The position numbers and the translations under genes were made by a program. Shown here piece by piece: positions 46,389 through 56,861 of a DNA stretch of 64,000 nucleotides (its first letter is position 1; each line of letters begins with the position of its first letter). The notes under the pieces are model-generated. The model saw nothing but the letters and a program-made list of their open reading frames with translations. It ran no database searches and was not told the DNA's origin. The DNA comes from Segatella oris (GTDB lineage Bacteria > Bacteroidota > Bacteroidia > Bacteroidales > Bacteroidaceae), in contig NZ_LR134384.1 in the NCBI RefSeq assembly GCF_900637655.1, positions 1,922,001-1,986,000 on the forward strand, given 5' to 3'.

Positions 46389-47361
46389 TCTATCATCAAT
46401 AGACGTATCTGAGAGGAAAGCCGGACAAGGAGTATAGCATGTCGGTATAAACTTTAAGACAATTGGTTGCTAAATTGCGACTGCATAGGGTGATGAAAAA
46501 GACAGACACATGGATAAAGTCCAGATTGATTGAATGGTAGCCCAAACGGTATCAGCCGAAACTGCGATATTGAATAACTATACTCGTCATACCGTGGTTG
46601 AGTAAAATCTTGTATATGGCGAAAGAGAGAATCTAATAAATAATTAAAATTGCTCGTTCCGTACCGTCAATTACTGTGAGATGGCCATTCGAGCATCATT
46701 ACCAAGAAAGCCGTATTATCGGCTGTTGTCAGTGGTCAGAACTAGTTGATGATTGGTAAAATCCAAATAATATGTCTCATTACTATTTGATGAATAACAG
46801 CTTGATGACCAATAATAATGCTGGGCTAAAGGGTTTTGTCTACCATATAGAGATCCCACACTGGGAAAAATAATCTGCAGTATTAATGCGATTTCAGCAT
46901 AAGAAAAGTCTTTAAAGTTGTCGGAGTAAACCAAGGAGAGGATTCATGTGGGACAGGATAGAAGGAGACAAAAAAGTTCTTTTCTCTGAGGATGATATAT
47001 TATATCACTGCGAATCTTTTTACCTATTTTTAAGTATTGGCTATTTAAAATAAAAGTTATATTTTCGCACCCAAATTTAAATAAAAACTGTATCTTTTGC
47101 ATGAGAAAGAAAGAGTAGTCCTTGTTATGAACAACGTTGCTTGAAAGAGAAATATAGGCGTATTGACTTGGTCAATTTAAATACCATTTGGTACATTTTA
47201 TACTGTTTATAAATGGATACAGATTGTATTTCTGAGTTAGAATACGAAGATAAAAACGATGTATTTCACGATTAGAGAATCTCACTTAGTAAGTGGTTTT
47301 ACCTATGAGTGTTTTTTATGGAAATAAATATATACATTGTAAACAATAATAATGAGAATTT
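46389..47361. other. Gene-poor interval between mobA remnant and TonB operon
   Basis: Nearly 1 kb, A/T-rich and without an intact gene. It holds one protein remnant (46716-46934, minus). A possible -7 element for the TonB operon could not be placed with confidence. Confidence 0.4.
46716..46934 (-). pseudogene. Remnant of a DUF1566/FISUMP-type surface protein
   Basis: The frame reads YYWSSSCYSSNSNETYYLDF followed by TTDNSR and a stop. The YWSSS...YYL(D/N)F pattern is the C-terminal signature of FISUMP/DUF1566-type domains in Bacteroidota surface proteins. In-frame codons past the stop continue as YGFLGND, where the family has a similar motif, so the stop looks like decay. Upstream parts are absent. 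Confidence 0.5.
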
Positions 47362-49794
47362 ATGCATCTTGATTGTAGATCTTCACAACAAAAAAACTGC
47401 GTTTGGAATAGCTGCTTTTGGATGAACGAGTGTCTGTTTGTTTTGTCATTGTTGTTTCTATTTGCTTGTAGAATGTGGGCAACAGACTGTAACGAGCATC
47501 GGATGACAAATAAAGATAGTGACACGCATATTACATTTGTCATATTAAGTGAGAAAACACGTGAACCAATTATCGGTGCTACCGTTCGTTGTGAGGGGGC
47601 TATCACCCCTGTTGTAACTGATATGAATGGTCGATGTATCATCATATTTAAAGGTTCGATAAATAAGATAAAAGTAGACGTTACCTATGTAGGATATAAA
47701 AAAATATCGAAGACTTTAACAATTGTGTCCGGCAAAACTGTCACCTTACAGATGCAAGATGATGCAAAGATGATAGACAATGTTGTGGTGATGGCGCAGA
47801 AACATCAGACTACGGCGCTGCAACAGTCGGCTACCATTGGACTGGATGCCATGGAGAAAGTAGGAACCACGTCATTGGCTAAATTGCTGGAGGTTGTACC
47901 TGGCGTGAGTTCTATCAGTACGGGTAACACTATTGCCAAGCCTGTCATACAAGGTATGCATAGCAGTCGTATCCTTCTTCTTAACGAAGGTGTGCGTTTG
48001 GAAAGTCAAAGTTGGGGCGAAGACCATGCACCAGAGATAGACTACAGTGGCACTAACATGATAGAAGTGGTGAAGGGAGCCGAATCTATACGCTATGGTT
48101 ATGGGGCTATGGGGGGCGTGGTGCTACTCAATCAAGCAACTCTTCCTTATGGGCAACAGCATCTCAAGACTCGAGGAACAGTGAATATGGGTTATGAGTC
48201 CAATGCCAAGGGATATAATGGATCTGGAACTTTGGAGATGGGATATAAACATGTGGGATTGCGTCTGCATGGTATGTATCAGCGAGGCGGAGATTATTCC
48301 ACGGCTGAGTATATTCTGAACAATACCGGTTTCAATAATATCAGCATGTCAGCTTTGGCCGGTTATCAGAACAAAAATATCACAGCAACTCTGTATACTA
48401 GTCTTTACTATTCGCGAAGCGGTATCTATTATGCAAGTAGAATCTCGGATATCGACCAGTTATTGGCACGCTTTGCAGCAGGAAGACCGGATAACAATAC
48501 GCTCAAACCATTCTCCTACAACATCAAACCGCCTTTCCAACAAACACAGCACTTCACCTTAAAAGGTGATATCAAATGGGAAATCAACAAGAATCACAAA
48601 CTGTCGCTCATTCTTTCTTATCAAGACAACCTAAGATGGGAGTTTGACAACAGGAAACAAGACAAATATAGTTGGATACCGGTGCAAGACCTTATCCTTA
48701 CGACTTACAAAACAGACTTATTGTGGAATGCAAAGTGGAAGTGTTGGAACATGACGACTGAAGCAGGACTCTCGGGCAGTTATCAGTCCAACTATAATTA
48801 TCCGGGTACTAAGCAGCCGGCTTTCATCCCCAACTATGCAGCCCTTACCATGGGAGGGTTCTTTCTACAACAAGCAAAAATAGGCCGATTTCAATGTTCT
48901 CTCGGCATGCGCTACGATTTTAGGGCAATGGATGTGGATGGTTATACCAGTCTGAAGAGCTACAAATACTATAAAGATTTCAAAGTATACAGCAACTTCA
49001 CGACTAGTCTGGCTGCCCACTATCAACTCTCAGACCGATGGGATATGCGGGCCAATATCGGATGGTCGTGGCGCCCCCCTGACATCAACGAACTTTATGC
49101 TACGGGCTTACATCACGGTACTCATTGGGTGGTGGGAAATCGAAAATTAACTAGTGAGCATGGATACAAAGCTGTGTTCGGTACGAGATACCGCACGGAC
49201 TGGTATTCCATAGAACCGAGTTTCTTTTATCAACGTGTACACAATTATATCTATGATGCCATCGGAAAAGGATTGAATAGGTTCCATAACCATCCTAGCG
49301 GCAAATATCCGAAGTTTATTTTTGGGCAAGATAATGTGGTACTGACAGGAGGTGACATTACGGCAACGATTACTCCACTTACCAGTCTTACCATTATGGC
49401 AAAAGGCGAATGGATTTATGCCCGTAATCTTACACAAAAAGAGTGGTTGCCTTTTATGCCTTCCGACCGCTATGGTTTGTCAGGCAGTTATCATTGGACG
49501 TTTGACCGTATGGGAAAATACAACGCCTCTGTATCACTATCAGGTATTTACGTGACCAAAAAAACACATTTTGATCCAGACAAGGATTTGGTACCCGACT
49601 CCCCGCCCGCCTATGTCTTGTTCAACGGAACAGCAGAATGGAGTATGAAATTATCAGGACAGAGAGAATTGAAACTGATGATGATAGGTGACAATATATT
49701 TAACACACTGTATAAAGAATACACTGACCGCTTTAGGTATTATGCCCATGCGCGAGGCTCAAACATAACATTTAAAACAATAGTAAAGTTCTAA
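47362..49794 (+). CDS. TonB-dependent outer-membrane receptor, possibly for a metal ion
   Basis: 810 residues. The true start is uncertain: 47362, or 47422 giving the signal peptide MNECLFVLSLLFLFACRMWA. A carboxypeptidase-D-like regulatory domain covers about residues 55-135 (PIIGATVRCEGAITPVVTDMNG). The plug domain includes VVPGVSSISTGNTIAKPVIQ and a stretch with LESQSWGEDHAPEIDYSG and VVKGAESIRYGYGAMGGVV. The rest is the 22-strand barrel ending NITFKTIVKF. The Q-x-WGxDHxPEID pattern resembles ZnuD-type zinc receptors. First gene of an operon with two lipoproteins and a DUF4876 protein. Confidence 0.88.
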   Translation: MHLDCRSSQQKNCVWNSCFWMNECLFVLSLLFLFACRMWATDCNEHRMTNKDSDTHITFVILSEKTREPIIGATVRCEGAITPVVTDMNGRCIIIFKGSINKIKVDVTYVGYKKISKTLTIVSGKTVTLQMQDDAKMIDNVVVMAQKHQTTALQQSATIGLDAMEKVGTTSLAKLLEVVPGVSSISTGNTIAKPVIQGMHSSRILLLNEGVRLESQSWGEDHAPEIDYSGTNMIEVVKGAESIRYGYGAMGGVVLLNQATLPYGQQHLKTRGTVNMGYESNAKGYNGSGTLEMGYKHVGLRLHGMYQRGGDYSTAEYILNNTGFNNISMSALAGYQNKNITATLYTSLYYSRSGIYYASRISDIDQLLARFAAGRPDNNTLKPFSYNIKPPFQQTQHFTLKGDIKWEINKNHKLSLILSYQDNLRWEFDNRKQDKYSWIPVQDLILTTYKTDLLWNAKWKCWNMTTEAGLSGSYQSNYNYPGTKQPAFIPNYAALTMGGFFLQQAKIGRFQCSLGMRYDFRAMDVDGYTSLKSYKYYKDFKVYSNFTTSLAAHYQLSDRWDMRANIGWSWRPPDINELYATGLHHGTHWVVGNRKLTSEHGYKAVFGTRYRTDWYSIEPSFFYQRVHNYIYDAIGKGLNRFHNHPSGKYPKFIFGQDNVVLTGGDITATITPLTSLTIMAKGEWIYARNLTQKEWLPFMPSDRYGLSGSYHWTFDRMGKYNASVSLSGIYVTKKTHFDPDKDLVPDSPPAYVLFNGTAEWSMKLSGQRELKLMMIGDNIFNTLYKEYTDRFRYYAHARGSNITFKTIVKF

Positions 49795-49799
49795 ATAAA

Positions 49800-51125
49800 A
49801 TGAAAAATAATATCCATATTGTATTAGGTATGCTTTGTGCACTATTGTTTCTGAGCGGTTGCTCCGAAGAGAGTGCAGATAACTTTTTGAAAAAGATAGT
49901 CAAAGCCCCACCATCATCGATAGAACGGGACGTGAAAGGACATGAGCAAATCTATTCGGTACAACTGATCTTGAGGCTAGCTCGTAAGTCTGATTATAAA
50001 TTAGGCAATAGGGACGAAACATATGTGGCTTTTGAAGGTGGTAGCAAACCCACCCCAATCCCTCTTGTTCAGGAGATAGCATTATCGAAAGACGAAAATG
50101 GGAACATCACGGTTACATCCGATAGGAAGGTTTTTGATGTTGTCAAATCGGATAAGTTCTGCTATGGCCTTGAGCTAAAGTACTATGATGTCAATGGTAT
50201 GCTTATCAACCACCAGTTCTCAAATTATTATTCCGATGACGAAGACAATTCCACCTTATTGGTACATCAACACTTCTTTACCATTCAGAATTATTCTCTG
50301 AATGGTCGGCAGTTGGTTTACCCCATGTCTTTGGACAGTGTTTATTATAGCAAATACGCTTTTGCTGAAAATGCGAATGGGAAAAGAATAGCAGCATCTA
50401 GGATATCTCCTTCAAATATCTATGCGCCCGATGACGACAATCAGGTTGATGGTGTGAGATATAGTCTTGGATTGGCAGAGAAGTCTATTGAAAACTCCAT
50501 GAAACCTTCCGCAACAGAACCCTACGACGATCCTGTCACAGGCAAACGATACAGGCTCTATCAGACTATTAATAACTTCAATTTGAATGAGAGGGTTCCT
50601 GAAGTCTTCAGCTATGAGTATCGTGATACTGACCCTGTAGAGGAGGAACTTGGAAAAGATTTGACCGATTATGACGATATGAACCGACTCCGTGCTGGCA
50701 GTACAGTGATACGTCTCAGGGAAAAGAGGTCTCTGGATGACGGTGCGCCCTATGATGCTTTGGGTTTCAAAGGTATGCTCTGTTTCAAAAAACACGATAT
50801 CGCATTCCAAATGAGGGTCTGCATCTGTCATATTCTGAATAGAGTATCCATCCCTGCAAATGAGAATCAGTTGGGAAAATATGGCTACACCGGTAATAAT
50901 GTTAGTGGTGGCGTCTATGAATACAACATGCTCCAAACGGCATGGAACAGTTTCGACATCGACTATCCCATTGCTTTCAGAGTGATTGCGGACCTTGATG
51001 GAGACAAGGAGAAGTGTATGAATGATGTCCAACGTTTCTACCCCAAGGCTGAAAAGACCGATATGCAAGCCATGTTCTGGGGCGGCGACAGTTTCTTCAA
51101 TCGTATTCCCAAGATAACGATGTAA
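49800..51125 (+). CDS. Lipoprotein of the TonB operon (paralogue 1)
   Basis: 441 residues with a lipoprotein signal (MKNNIHIVLGMLCALLFLSG and Cys 21). I do not recognise a named domain. It shares ELKYYDVNGMLINHQF and FSYEYRDTD with the next gene (LCLFFYDRNGKLINDR and FEYTYRDT), so the two are paralogues. LLVHQHFFTIQNYSLNGR is His-containing. It starts 5 bp after the receptor stop. A surface ligand-binding partner of the receptor is inferred from context. Confidence 0.75.
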   Translation: MKNNIHIVLGMLCALLFLSGCSEESADNFLKKIVKAPPSSIERDVKGHEQIYSVQLILRLARKSDYKLGNRDETYVAFEGGSKPTPIPLVQEIALSKDENGNITVTSDRKVFDVVKSDKFCYGLELKYYDVNGMLINHQFSNYYSDDEDNSTLLVHQHFFTIQNYSLNGRQLVYPMSLDSVYYSKYAFAENANGKRIAASRISPSNIYAPDDDNQVDGVRYSLGLAEKSIENSMKPSATEPYDDPVTGKRYRLYQTINNFNLNERVPEVFSYEYRDTDPVEEELGKDLTDYDDMNRLRAGSTVIRLREKRSLDDGAPYDALGFKGMLCFKKHDIAFQMRVCICHILNRVSIPANENQLGKYGYTGNNVSGGVYEYNMLQTAWNSFDIDYPIAFRVIADLDGDKEKCMNDVQRFYPKAEKTDMQAMFWGGDSFFNRIPKITM

Positions 51126-51144
51126 ACATTCTAAATCATCTGAT

Positions 51145-52437
51145 ATGAGAAGAATCATTCAAGCAGTCATGCTGACTTTCACCGTTGCAGTATTATGTAC
51201 ATCATGTGACAAATTTATATTCGGCGACGTCAAGGTAGACTATAAAGACAATGCCCTGACACGAAAGAAAATGCCGCAATCGGCTGCCGACTTGTATAAA
51301 CCACCCATCGTTACGGAGGCAGGGTTAGCCAATCCCGACCCAGATGGTGCACTCAAGGATTGGGCCACGTGTCTCGTTATGTTCAAAGAAGGACATCCAC
51401 ATGGAGGAGGTAAATTCCATGGTAACTTCATCTATGAGAAAGCTCCTTGGAAACAAGAGGAGTTCGTTATTATCCACAATACCTCGAAAGGAATAGGCGT
51501 GGAGGTGGACACTGCGAGTACGGTGACCTATTTGGAAAAACTTTCCGGAAAGAAGGGACCGCAGTATGTCCGTATCATAGGCGGTTCTACCAAGCTTTGG
51601 GGACTGTGCCTGTTCTTTTATGACCGCAATGGAAAGCTTATCAACGACCGTATTTTGGAGCATTCAGACCAATATCAGGTCTTTATTTCAATCAGTGACG
51701 TCGACGACAAAGGCCAACCGTTCACAGTAAAAGACGTTCGCTATCGAGGGAAGAACAAATCGGATATGGTAGAGTCGACATATTTCAAGATTCAAGACAG
51801 CTTTGACAAATTGAGATTATCGACCCCAAAGCTGTTCGAGTATACTTATCGCGATACATGGACCACCGAAGACATGGCCGACGGTGTGCGTGAATTGTTC
51901 AATCAAAAGCTGCTTCCACCGTTCCGGAGGTTCCATACCGATGGTGCCATGGCGCCATACGACCAAGACTGGGTGGGGCTGAAAGGGCACATAAAGTTTA
52001 ATATTGCCGAAGAAGTCGACCCCATCTACGATGGCTGGCCTGTGCCGTTGAGGAACGGTGCTACCTACAGTCGGAGCAGCAACCTGTTACCCTATTTCTA
52101 TTTGGCCGTCAGAATTATGAAATGTGATAAAGGCAAGAAGACGCTTACCCCAATGCCTCTCGGCAGTGACGGCCGGCCTTTGGGTGCAAGCAAGTACGTG
52201 TGTGCACCTTATTATAACCCTAATCCGCAATCGGGGTGGAAGGAAATGATACGTTTCAACATTCCGCTCAAGGTATATACCAACACCTATGATACCGACC
52301 CGACAAACCCCGACCCCTATGAGCCGTATTACTATCATTTGGGGAAAGAGATCGGACTGACACCACAAGAGGCATATGATGCTATCCTCAACGTGACGAC
52401 CCACGGAAACGGAGGGTTCGGTGCATGGTTCCTGTAA
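51145..52437 (+). CDS. Lipoprotein of the TonB operon (paralogue 2, His-rich loop)
   Basis: 430 residues. Lipoprotein signal MRRIIQAVMLTFTVAVLCTS with Cys 21. Near residue 90 the segment MFKEGHPHGGGKFHGNF has four His within 14 residues, a possible metal-binding loop. The C-terminal region ends in GNGGFGAWFL. Paralogue of the preceding gene, 19 bp downstream. Function inferred only from the receptor context. Confidence 0.75.
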   Translation: MRRIIQAVMLTFTVAVLCTSCDKFIFGDVKVDYKDNALTRKKMPQSAADLYKPPIVTEAGLANPDPDGALKDWATCLVMFKEGHPHGGGKFHGNFIYEKAPWKQEEFVIIHNTSKGIGVEVDTASTVTYLEKLSGKKGPQYVRIIGGSTKLWGLCLFFYDRNGKLINDRILEHSDQYQVFISISDVDDKGQPFTVKDVRYRGKNKSDMVESTYFKIQDSFDKLRLSTPKLFEYTYRDTWTTEDMADGVRELFNQKLLPPFRRFHTDGAMAPYDQDWVGLKGHIKFNIAEEVDPIYDGWPVPLRNGATYSRSSNLLPYFYLAVRIMKCDKGKKTLTPMPLGSDGRPLGASKYVCAPYYNPNPQSGWKEMIRFNIPLKVYTNTYDTDPTNPDPYEPYYYHLGKEIGLTPQEAYDAILNVTTHGNGGFGAWFL

Positions 52438-52473
52438 GAGACAAACATTTTTCACTAATTAAATCATACAACA

Positions 52474-53535
52474 ATGAGAAGTTTTTTAAGAAGCGGGCTG
52501 TTGCTCGCAGCAATTGGGCTAACCGTATTTACAAGCTGCCGCAGAGACGGTGACGAGAACGGACAAACCTCTGAGACGAAGATTGACCATCTCCTGATAC
52601 AGGAAGTGTATTATGGCGGTACCTATTTCACCCGGACCTATAGCGGAAAAGTGTACAATGAGACTTACGATGACGACAAGTACATAAAGATTTACAACCC
52701 CACTTCCAAGACTATCTATCTGGACAATTATGCTTTGGCCGTACACCTGTTTGACCCTTGCGACAGAATAGACCTCAAAGATGAGTATAACTTCATCAAA
52801 ACCCACTTCGGGGTGTCTACGCTCGTGCTCTTCGGCGGAAACGGCACTCAGCATCCATTGGCTGCCGGAGCCTCTGTCGTTATCGCCAAGAAAGCAATCA
52901 ATCACAGAGTCGACAAGGAAAAATACTTGAAGGAAAACGGCGAAGATCTGAAGAATTACCAAAGACTGGACCAACTCTTGGATTTAAGTAAGGCTGACTA
53001 TCAGTGGATACCGAAAGACGAGGTCAAGGGCGTGGGAAGCAATGTGCGTGAAATGACACTGTGGTATTCTCAGGGAGATTGGAAGAAAGAGGAAATGAGC
53101 AATTTCGACGTGTCCAACAAAACGGCCATAGCCTTGATCAAACTGGGTGACACACCCGAAAACATCAAGCAAACGTTCCTCAAAGAGTTAGGTTACACGA
53201 AAGCAGAAGACATCGCCAAGAGGAAATACTGCAAGAACATTGCTTACCAGAGCAACGGACATCACAGTCAGGAAGCCACGTTGCTGATTATGCCTTACGA
53301 CTGGGTGATAGACGTCGTGACCATCTGTCCCAACACGGAATTCAAATGGTCATTGGTAGCCGCAGAGGTAGACAAAGGTCATAAGGGCGTGCAAGAGACG
53401 ACGAACGACAAGATTGAAAAGCATGCAGGAAAAGCCTTGATAAGAAGGTTCGACGGAAACAAGTTTGTCGACAACAACAACTCTACCTCAGACTTTGAAG
53501 TTGTAGAGGCATCCCTATTCTCTAAAAAAAAGTAA
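52474..53535 (+). CDS. DUF4876 lipoprotein
   Basis: 353 residues; lipoprotein signal MRSFLRSGLLLAAIGLTVFTS with Cys 22. LLIQEVYYGGTYFTRTYSGK and YIKIYNPTSKTIYLDNYALA are the start of the DUF4876/lamin-tail-like beta sandwich. VIDVVTICPNTEFKWSLVAA lies near the C-terminus. Members commonly accompany TonB receptors in Bacteroidota. Fourth gene of the operon; 36 bp after the second lipoprotein. Confidence 0.8.
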   Translation: MRSFLRSGLLLAAIGLTVFTSCRRDGDENGQTSETKIDHLLIQEVYYGGTYFTRTYSGKVYNETYDDDKYIKIYNPTSKTIYLDNYALAVHLFDPCDRIDLKDEYNFIKTHFGVSTLVLFGGNGTQHPLAAGASVVIAKKAINHRVDKEKYLKENGEDLKNYQRLDQLLDLSKADYQWIPKDEVKGVGSNVREMTLWYSQGDWKKEEMSNFDVSNKTAIALIKLGDTPENIKQTFLKELGYTKAEDIAKRKYCKNIAYQSNGHHSQEATLLIMPYDWVIDVVTICPNTEFKWSLVAAEVDKGHKGVQETTNDKIEKHAGKALIRRFDGNKFVDNNNSTSDFEVVEASLFSKKK

Positions 53536-53747
53536 AGAACTTGTATATTGTCCAACAAAACAGCAGGCTATATCTTTTAGTGGTTTATCTTTGTGCACAA
53601 ATACAAGATGAAAATAAATACTGATTGACAGGATAGTAAAACTTTCCTGCAAAGTCTATTACAAGCAAAGTCCTCCTTCGGCATCTTTACCGTTGGAGGG
53701 CTTATTCCTCCTTATTTTTATTATCTATTTTATCTATGTTTGCTGTG

Positions 53748-54101
53748 CTAATTGACACATGCTGTATCAAGACAGAAGATAATGGATGTTTCTGGCTTTC
53801 GACAGATGCTCTCTGTGGCTTTCTTGCGCAATTGCTGGGCGGCAGAGCTGTCGATGCGGTAGGCAAGAGCAAGCAATAAGTCAAGATTGTAAACATCATC
53901 GTAGTTGCCGTTTTCTAACACTACAAACTGTGTTGTGTGGCACGGTAACAGCACGTCCGAGCGATATATCGCCCGAATAATATGCCTGATATGTGTCGCC
54001 GTGGTGTTGAACAGTTCGGCAATTTCAGCAAGGGTCATCCATATCTCTCCCTGCGGAATATAAAGAACGGGAGGCTCAAAGGTAATTATATTGCGTTTCA
54101 T
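53748..54101 (-). CDS. RhuM-like DNA-binding partner of the integrase
   Basis: 117 residues from the ATG at 54101 (MKRNIITFEPP). WMTLAEIAELFNTTATHIRH is a helix-turn-helix and VYNLDLLLALAYRIDSSAAQ resembles the RhuM (virulence) family. It starts 19 bp after the integrase stop on the same strand. It may act as an excision or control factor; this is inference. Confidence 0.65.
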   Translation of the reverse strand: MKRNIITFEPPVLYIPQGEIWMTLAEIAELFNTTATHIRHIIRAIYRSDVLLPCHTTQFVVLENGNYDDVYNLDLLLALAYRIDSSAAQQLRKKATESICRKPETSIIFCLDTACVN

Positions 54102-54120
54102 TGTCTTTTCTCCTTTTTCG

Positions 54121-55362
54121 TTAAATGAGGGTTGCTGCGGCATGATTGCTGATGTCGGTCAGTTTTGTGGAAAGAGTATCCATTTCCCTACCTAATTTTT
54201 CGTTGGTTATCTTGGCGTATATCTGTGTACTGGTGATACATTTGTGTCCCAACAGACTGCTAACCGATTCGATGGGCATGCCGTTAGACAAGCATACAAC
54301 CGTTGCCATGGTATGCCGGGCTACGTGCCACGTTACATGTTTGTCGATGCCGCATTTCTTCATGATGGTTTTAAGTTGGTTGTAGCAGTAGACATGCGAG
54401 GGAATGGGGAAGAAATATTCATTGCGGCTGAGTCCGCTATACTTGTCGAGGATTTGCAGAGGAATATCAAGCAGTTTAACATTTACTTCCACATTCGTCT
54501 TTTGTCGGCGGGTACGTATCCACACATCGCCGTCGAGCGGACTGCGGACGATATTCTCTTCACGAAGGTTCTTCAAGTCGATGTAGGCAACTCCCGTAAA
54601 AGTGCAGAAGAGAAACATATCGCGAATAAAAGTTTGTGCGGGTGTGAGTTTTGGGGCATCTATGAGCAGTCTGATTTCTTCCTTTGTCAAGAATACCCGC
54701 TCGGGTCTTTGCTGGCTTATGTTGTAATCGGAAAAGGGATAGCGAACCAGCCAGCCGTTCTCTACGGCTCGGTGCATGAGCATCCGCACGGGAAAACTGT
54801 AAAGCCAAACGGTGTTATGACTCAAATGGCAATAAGTGAGCAGAAATGTTTCGAAGTCGGTGGCAAAAGTGGGTTGGATTTCTTTTAAGGCGATATCGCT
54901 GAGATGGTGTCTGGTTTGCAGGAAGCTTTTCAGATGCTTATACACGGCATGATACTTTTGCAGGGTTCGCTTGGACTTTAAACCGCATTCCACCTTTTGC
55001 GTGTAATCTATCAGGAAGTCGTCGTAGAGGGTGATGAGGGTATGTTTGCGGTATTCCAAGCCTTGAAAGGCATTGCGCACCTTTTCGGCGGTGATGAAGT
55101 TGTCGCGCTCCATGATTTCCTGATAATGTTTTGTGATGACGGCACGCAACTTATCGAGCGCACGATTGACGTCGCGTGCCGTGATGCTTTTGCCTGTGGC
55201 TCGTCCGCCTTTTGTGCCCCAGAGTTTCGCTTCGATGGAAACCTTGCAGCTGAACTGTGCCTGTGTGCCGTCCACGGTGATGCGTCCCATGATGGGCGAG
55301 ATGCCGTCTTTCTTTACCTTGTTCTTCTTTAAGTAGAAGATGACTGAAAATGTACTCTTCAT
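54121..55362 (-). CDS. Tyrosine-type site-specific integrase, Bacteroidota ICE type
   Basis: 413 residues from the ATG at 55362 (MKSTFSVIFYLKKNKVKKDG). An N-terminal Arm-type domain and a SAM-like core-binding domain (TLITLYDDFLIDYTQKVECG) precede the catalytic domain. HVARHTMATVV holds His and Arg II, LLGHKCITSTQIYAKI the second His and the Tyr nucleophile. At the usual Arg I site the sequence is FTGVAYIDLKNL, with no Arg, as known for IntDOT-like enzymes. It probably mobilised part of this island; attachment sites were not found. Confidence 0.9.
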   Translation of the reverse strand: MKSTFSVIFYLKKNKVKKDGISPIMGRITVDGTQAQFSCKVSIEAKLWGTKGGRATGKSITARDVNRALDKLRAVITKHYQEIMERDNFITAEKVRNAFQGLEYRKHTLITLYDDFLIDYTQKVECGLKSKRTLQKYHAVYKHLKSFLQTRHHLSDIALKEIQPTFATDFETFLLTYCHLSHNTVWLYSFPVRMLMHRAVENGWLVRYPFSDYNISQQRPERVFLTKEEIRLLIDAPKLTPAQTFIRDMFLFCTFTGVAYIDLKNLREENIVRSPLDGDVWIRTRRQKTNVEVNVKLLDIPLQILDKYSGLSRNEYFFPIPSHVYCYNQLKTIMKKCGIDKHVTWHVARHTMATVVCLSNGMPIESVSSLLGHKCITSTQIYAKITNEKLGREMDTLSTKLTDISNHAAATLI

Positions 55363-55747
55363 TGTGTTTCTTTCTTTGTTTGCAAAATTATTCAATGCAG
55401 AGTCATTCGTCACTACGCAAATCGCGGAGGATTACAGAAATCGAAGCGGGAGAGGAAGAATTTCCATTGGTTATCTCTTTTCTATCTCATACTCATACCT
55501 CTATCATATTGCTATTTCCCCGTCTTTCCCCTCTTTCCCCTCTTTGCCACCATCGCAAAAGAGGTTACGAATTGGCAACTGAACGGTGGCTGTAAGTTGC
55601 CTTTTCGTGGTATAGCATGACTTTTTATCACTTCTTAATTTCCCGCCTAAGAACTTGATTCACAACTCAATCGCTACATTTTTCCTGTTTTCTGATTTTA
55701 TAGAAGCATTTGCAATGCTAAAACATACCTTATGATCTCGTTTGTTT

Positions 55748-56789
55748 TAATTAACGTGAGTTCGACGAATTATAAGCACCTATAGATGCGGTGATTAGCG
55801 AAATTTGTTGTAATCTTAAGGTATTGATATATATAGAGAGAATTACAAGCAAAATCGCTATGTTCACCGAGAACAAAGTTACTGAAACATTTTGTATGGC
55901 AGATGACTCCTGCAAGTTTCTTGATGCAATGACAGCAAAATATACTCTAAAACCTATTGGAAAAAGAAAATATCATCGAAATTCTACAATGTCAAAGGCA
56001 GAAGTTATGCTGATAATGATTCTTTTCCACGATTCTGATTATCGTTACTTTAAACATTTCTATCTTGAAAAAGTATGCAAGCCTCTTCGCCATCTGTTTC
56101 CCAATGTTGTTTCTTATAATCGTTTAGTAGAATTGGAAAGGGATGTAGCCATACCATTAACCTTGTTTATCAAGAAGGTCCTGTTGGGCAAATGTACGGG
56201 TATAAGTTTCGTTAACAGCACACCACTGCGTGTCTGCAAGAATCAAAGAATACATATTCACAAAGTTTTCAAAGGCATAGCTCAAAGAGGAAAATGCTCT
56301 ATGGGTTGGTTCTTCGGTTTCAAGTTGTATTTGATTTGTAATGAGAAAGAAGAACTCCTCAACTTTACGATAACGCCGGGAGATATTGATGACCGTAAGC
56401 CTTTGGAGTACAAAGCATTCATAGATTTTAATATATGGTAAGCTATTCGGTGACAAGGGCTATATCGGCAAGAACCTCTTTCAAAGGCTTTTCATTGACG
56501 GAATACAGCTTATTACCAAATTGAAAAGTAACATGAAAGGAGCTTTAATGAGTGTTTCAGACAGGCTTTTACTCTGAAAAAGAGCCATTATAGAAACTGT
56601 GAATGATGAACTTAAGAGCATTGCACAAATGGAACACTCCAGATATAGATGCTTTGACAATTTCATCGTCAACTTATTAGGTGCCATTACAGCCTTTTGC
56701 CTGTTTCCAAAGAAGCCGTGCATCAATGTACAAAGGACTATTGATACACAGCTTACATTGTTCTGAATTCGTCGAACTCACGTTAATTA
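55748..56789. mobile_element. IS982-family insertion sequence, inactive
   Basis: Terminal inverted repeats ACGTGAGTTCGACGAATT at 55754-55771 and its exact complement at 56766-56783, both bordered by TAATTA, which is either part of the ends or a palindromic target duplication. The transposase inside is broken. Confidence 0.8.
55860..56766 (+). pseudogene. IS982-family transposase with frameshift and stop
   Basis: The frame from 55860 (MFTENKVTETFCMADDSCKF) runs to 56441 and ends ...DIDDRKPLEYKAFIDFNIW. The family continues in another frame as KLFGDKGYIGKNLFQRLFID, so there is a frameshift near 56437. A further in-frame TGA interrupts RLLL-stop-KRAIIETVNDELK near 56576. Acidic residues of the DDE domain are present in the pieces, but no complete protein can be made. 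Confidence 0.85.
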
Positions 56790-56861
56790 GTAAATGCGAC
56801 AGTCTCCGGTGATAAATAGTTTACAAAGAACTATGAAAAACACCGAGGGGGTACCCAGCGG

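Noticed and set aside
54121..54143. Overlap between the integrase and the RhuM-like gene
   Set aside because: It exists only if the longest frame is taken; the credible ATG at 54101 leaves a 19-bp gap.
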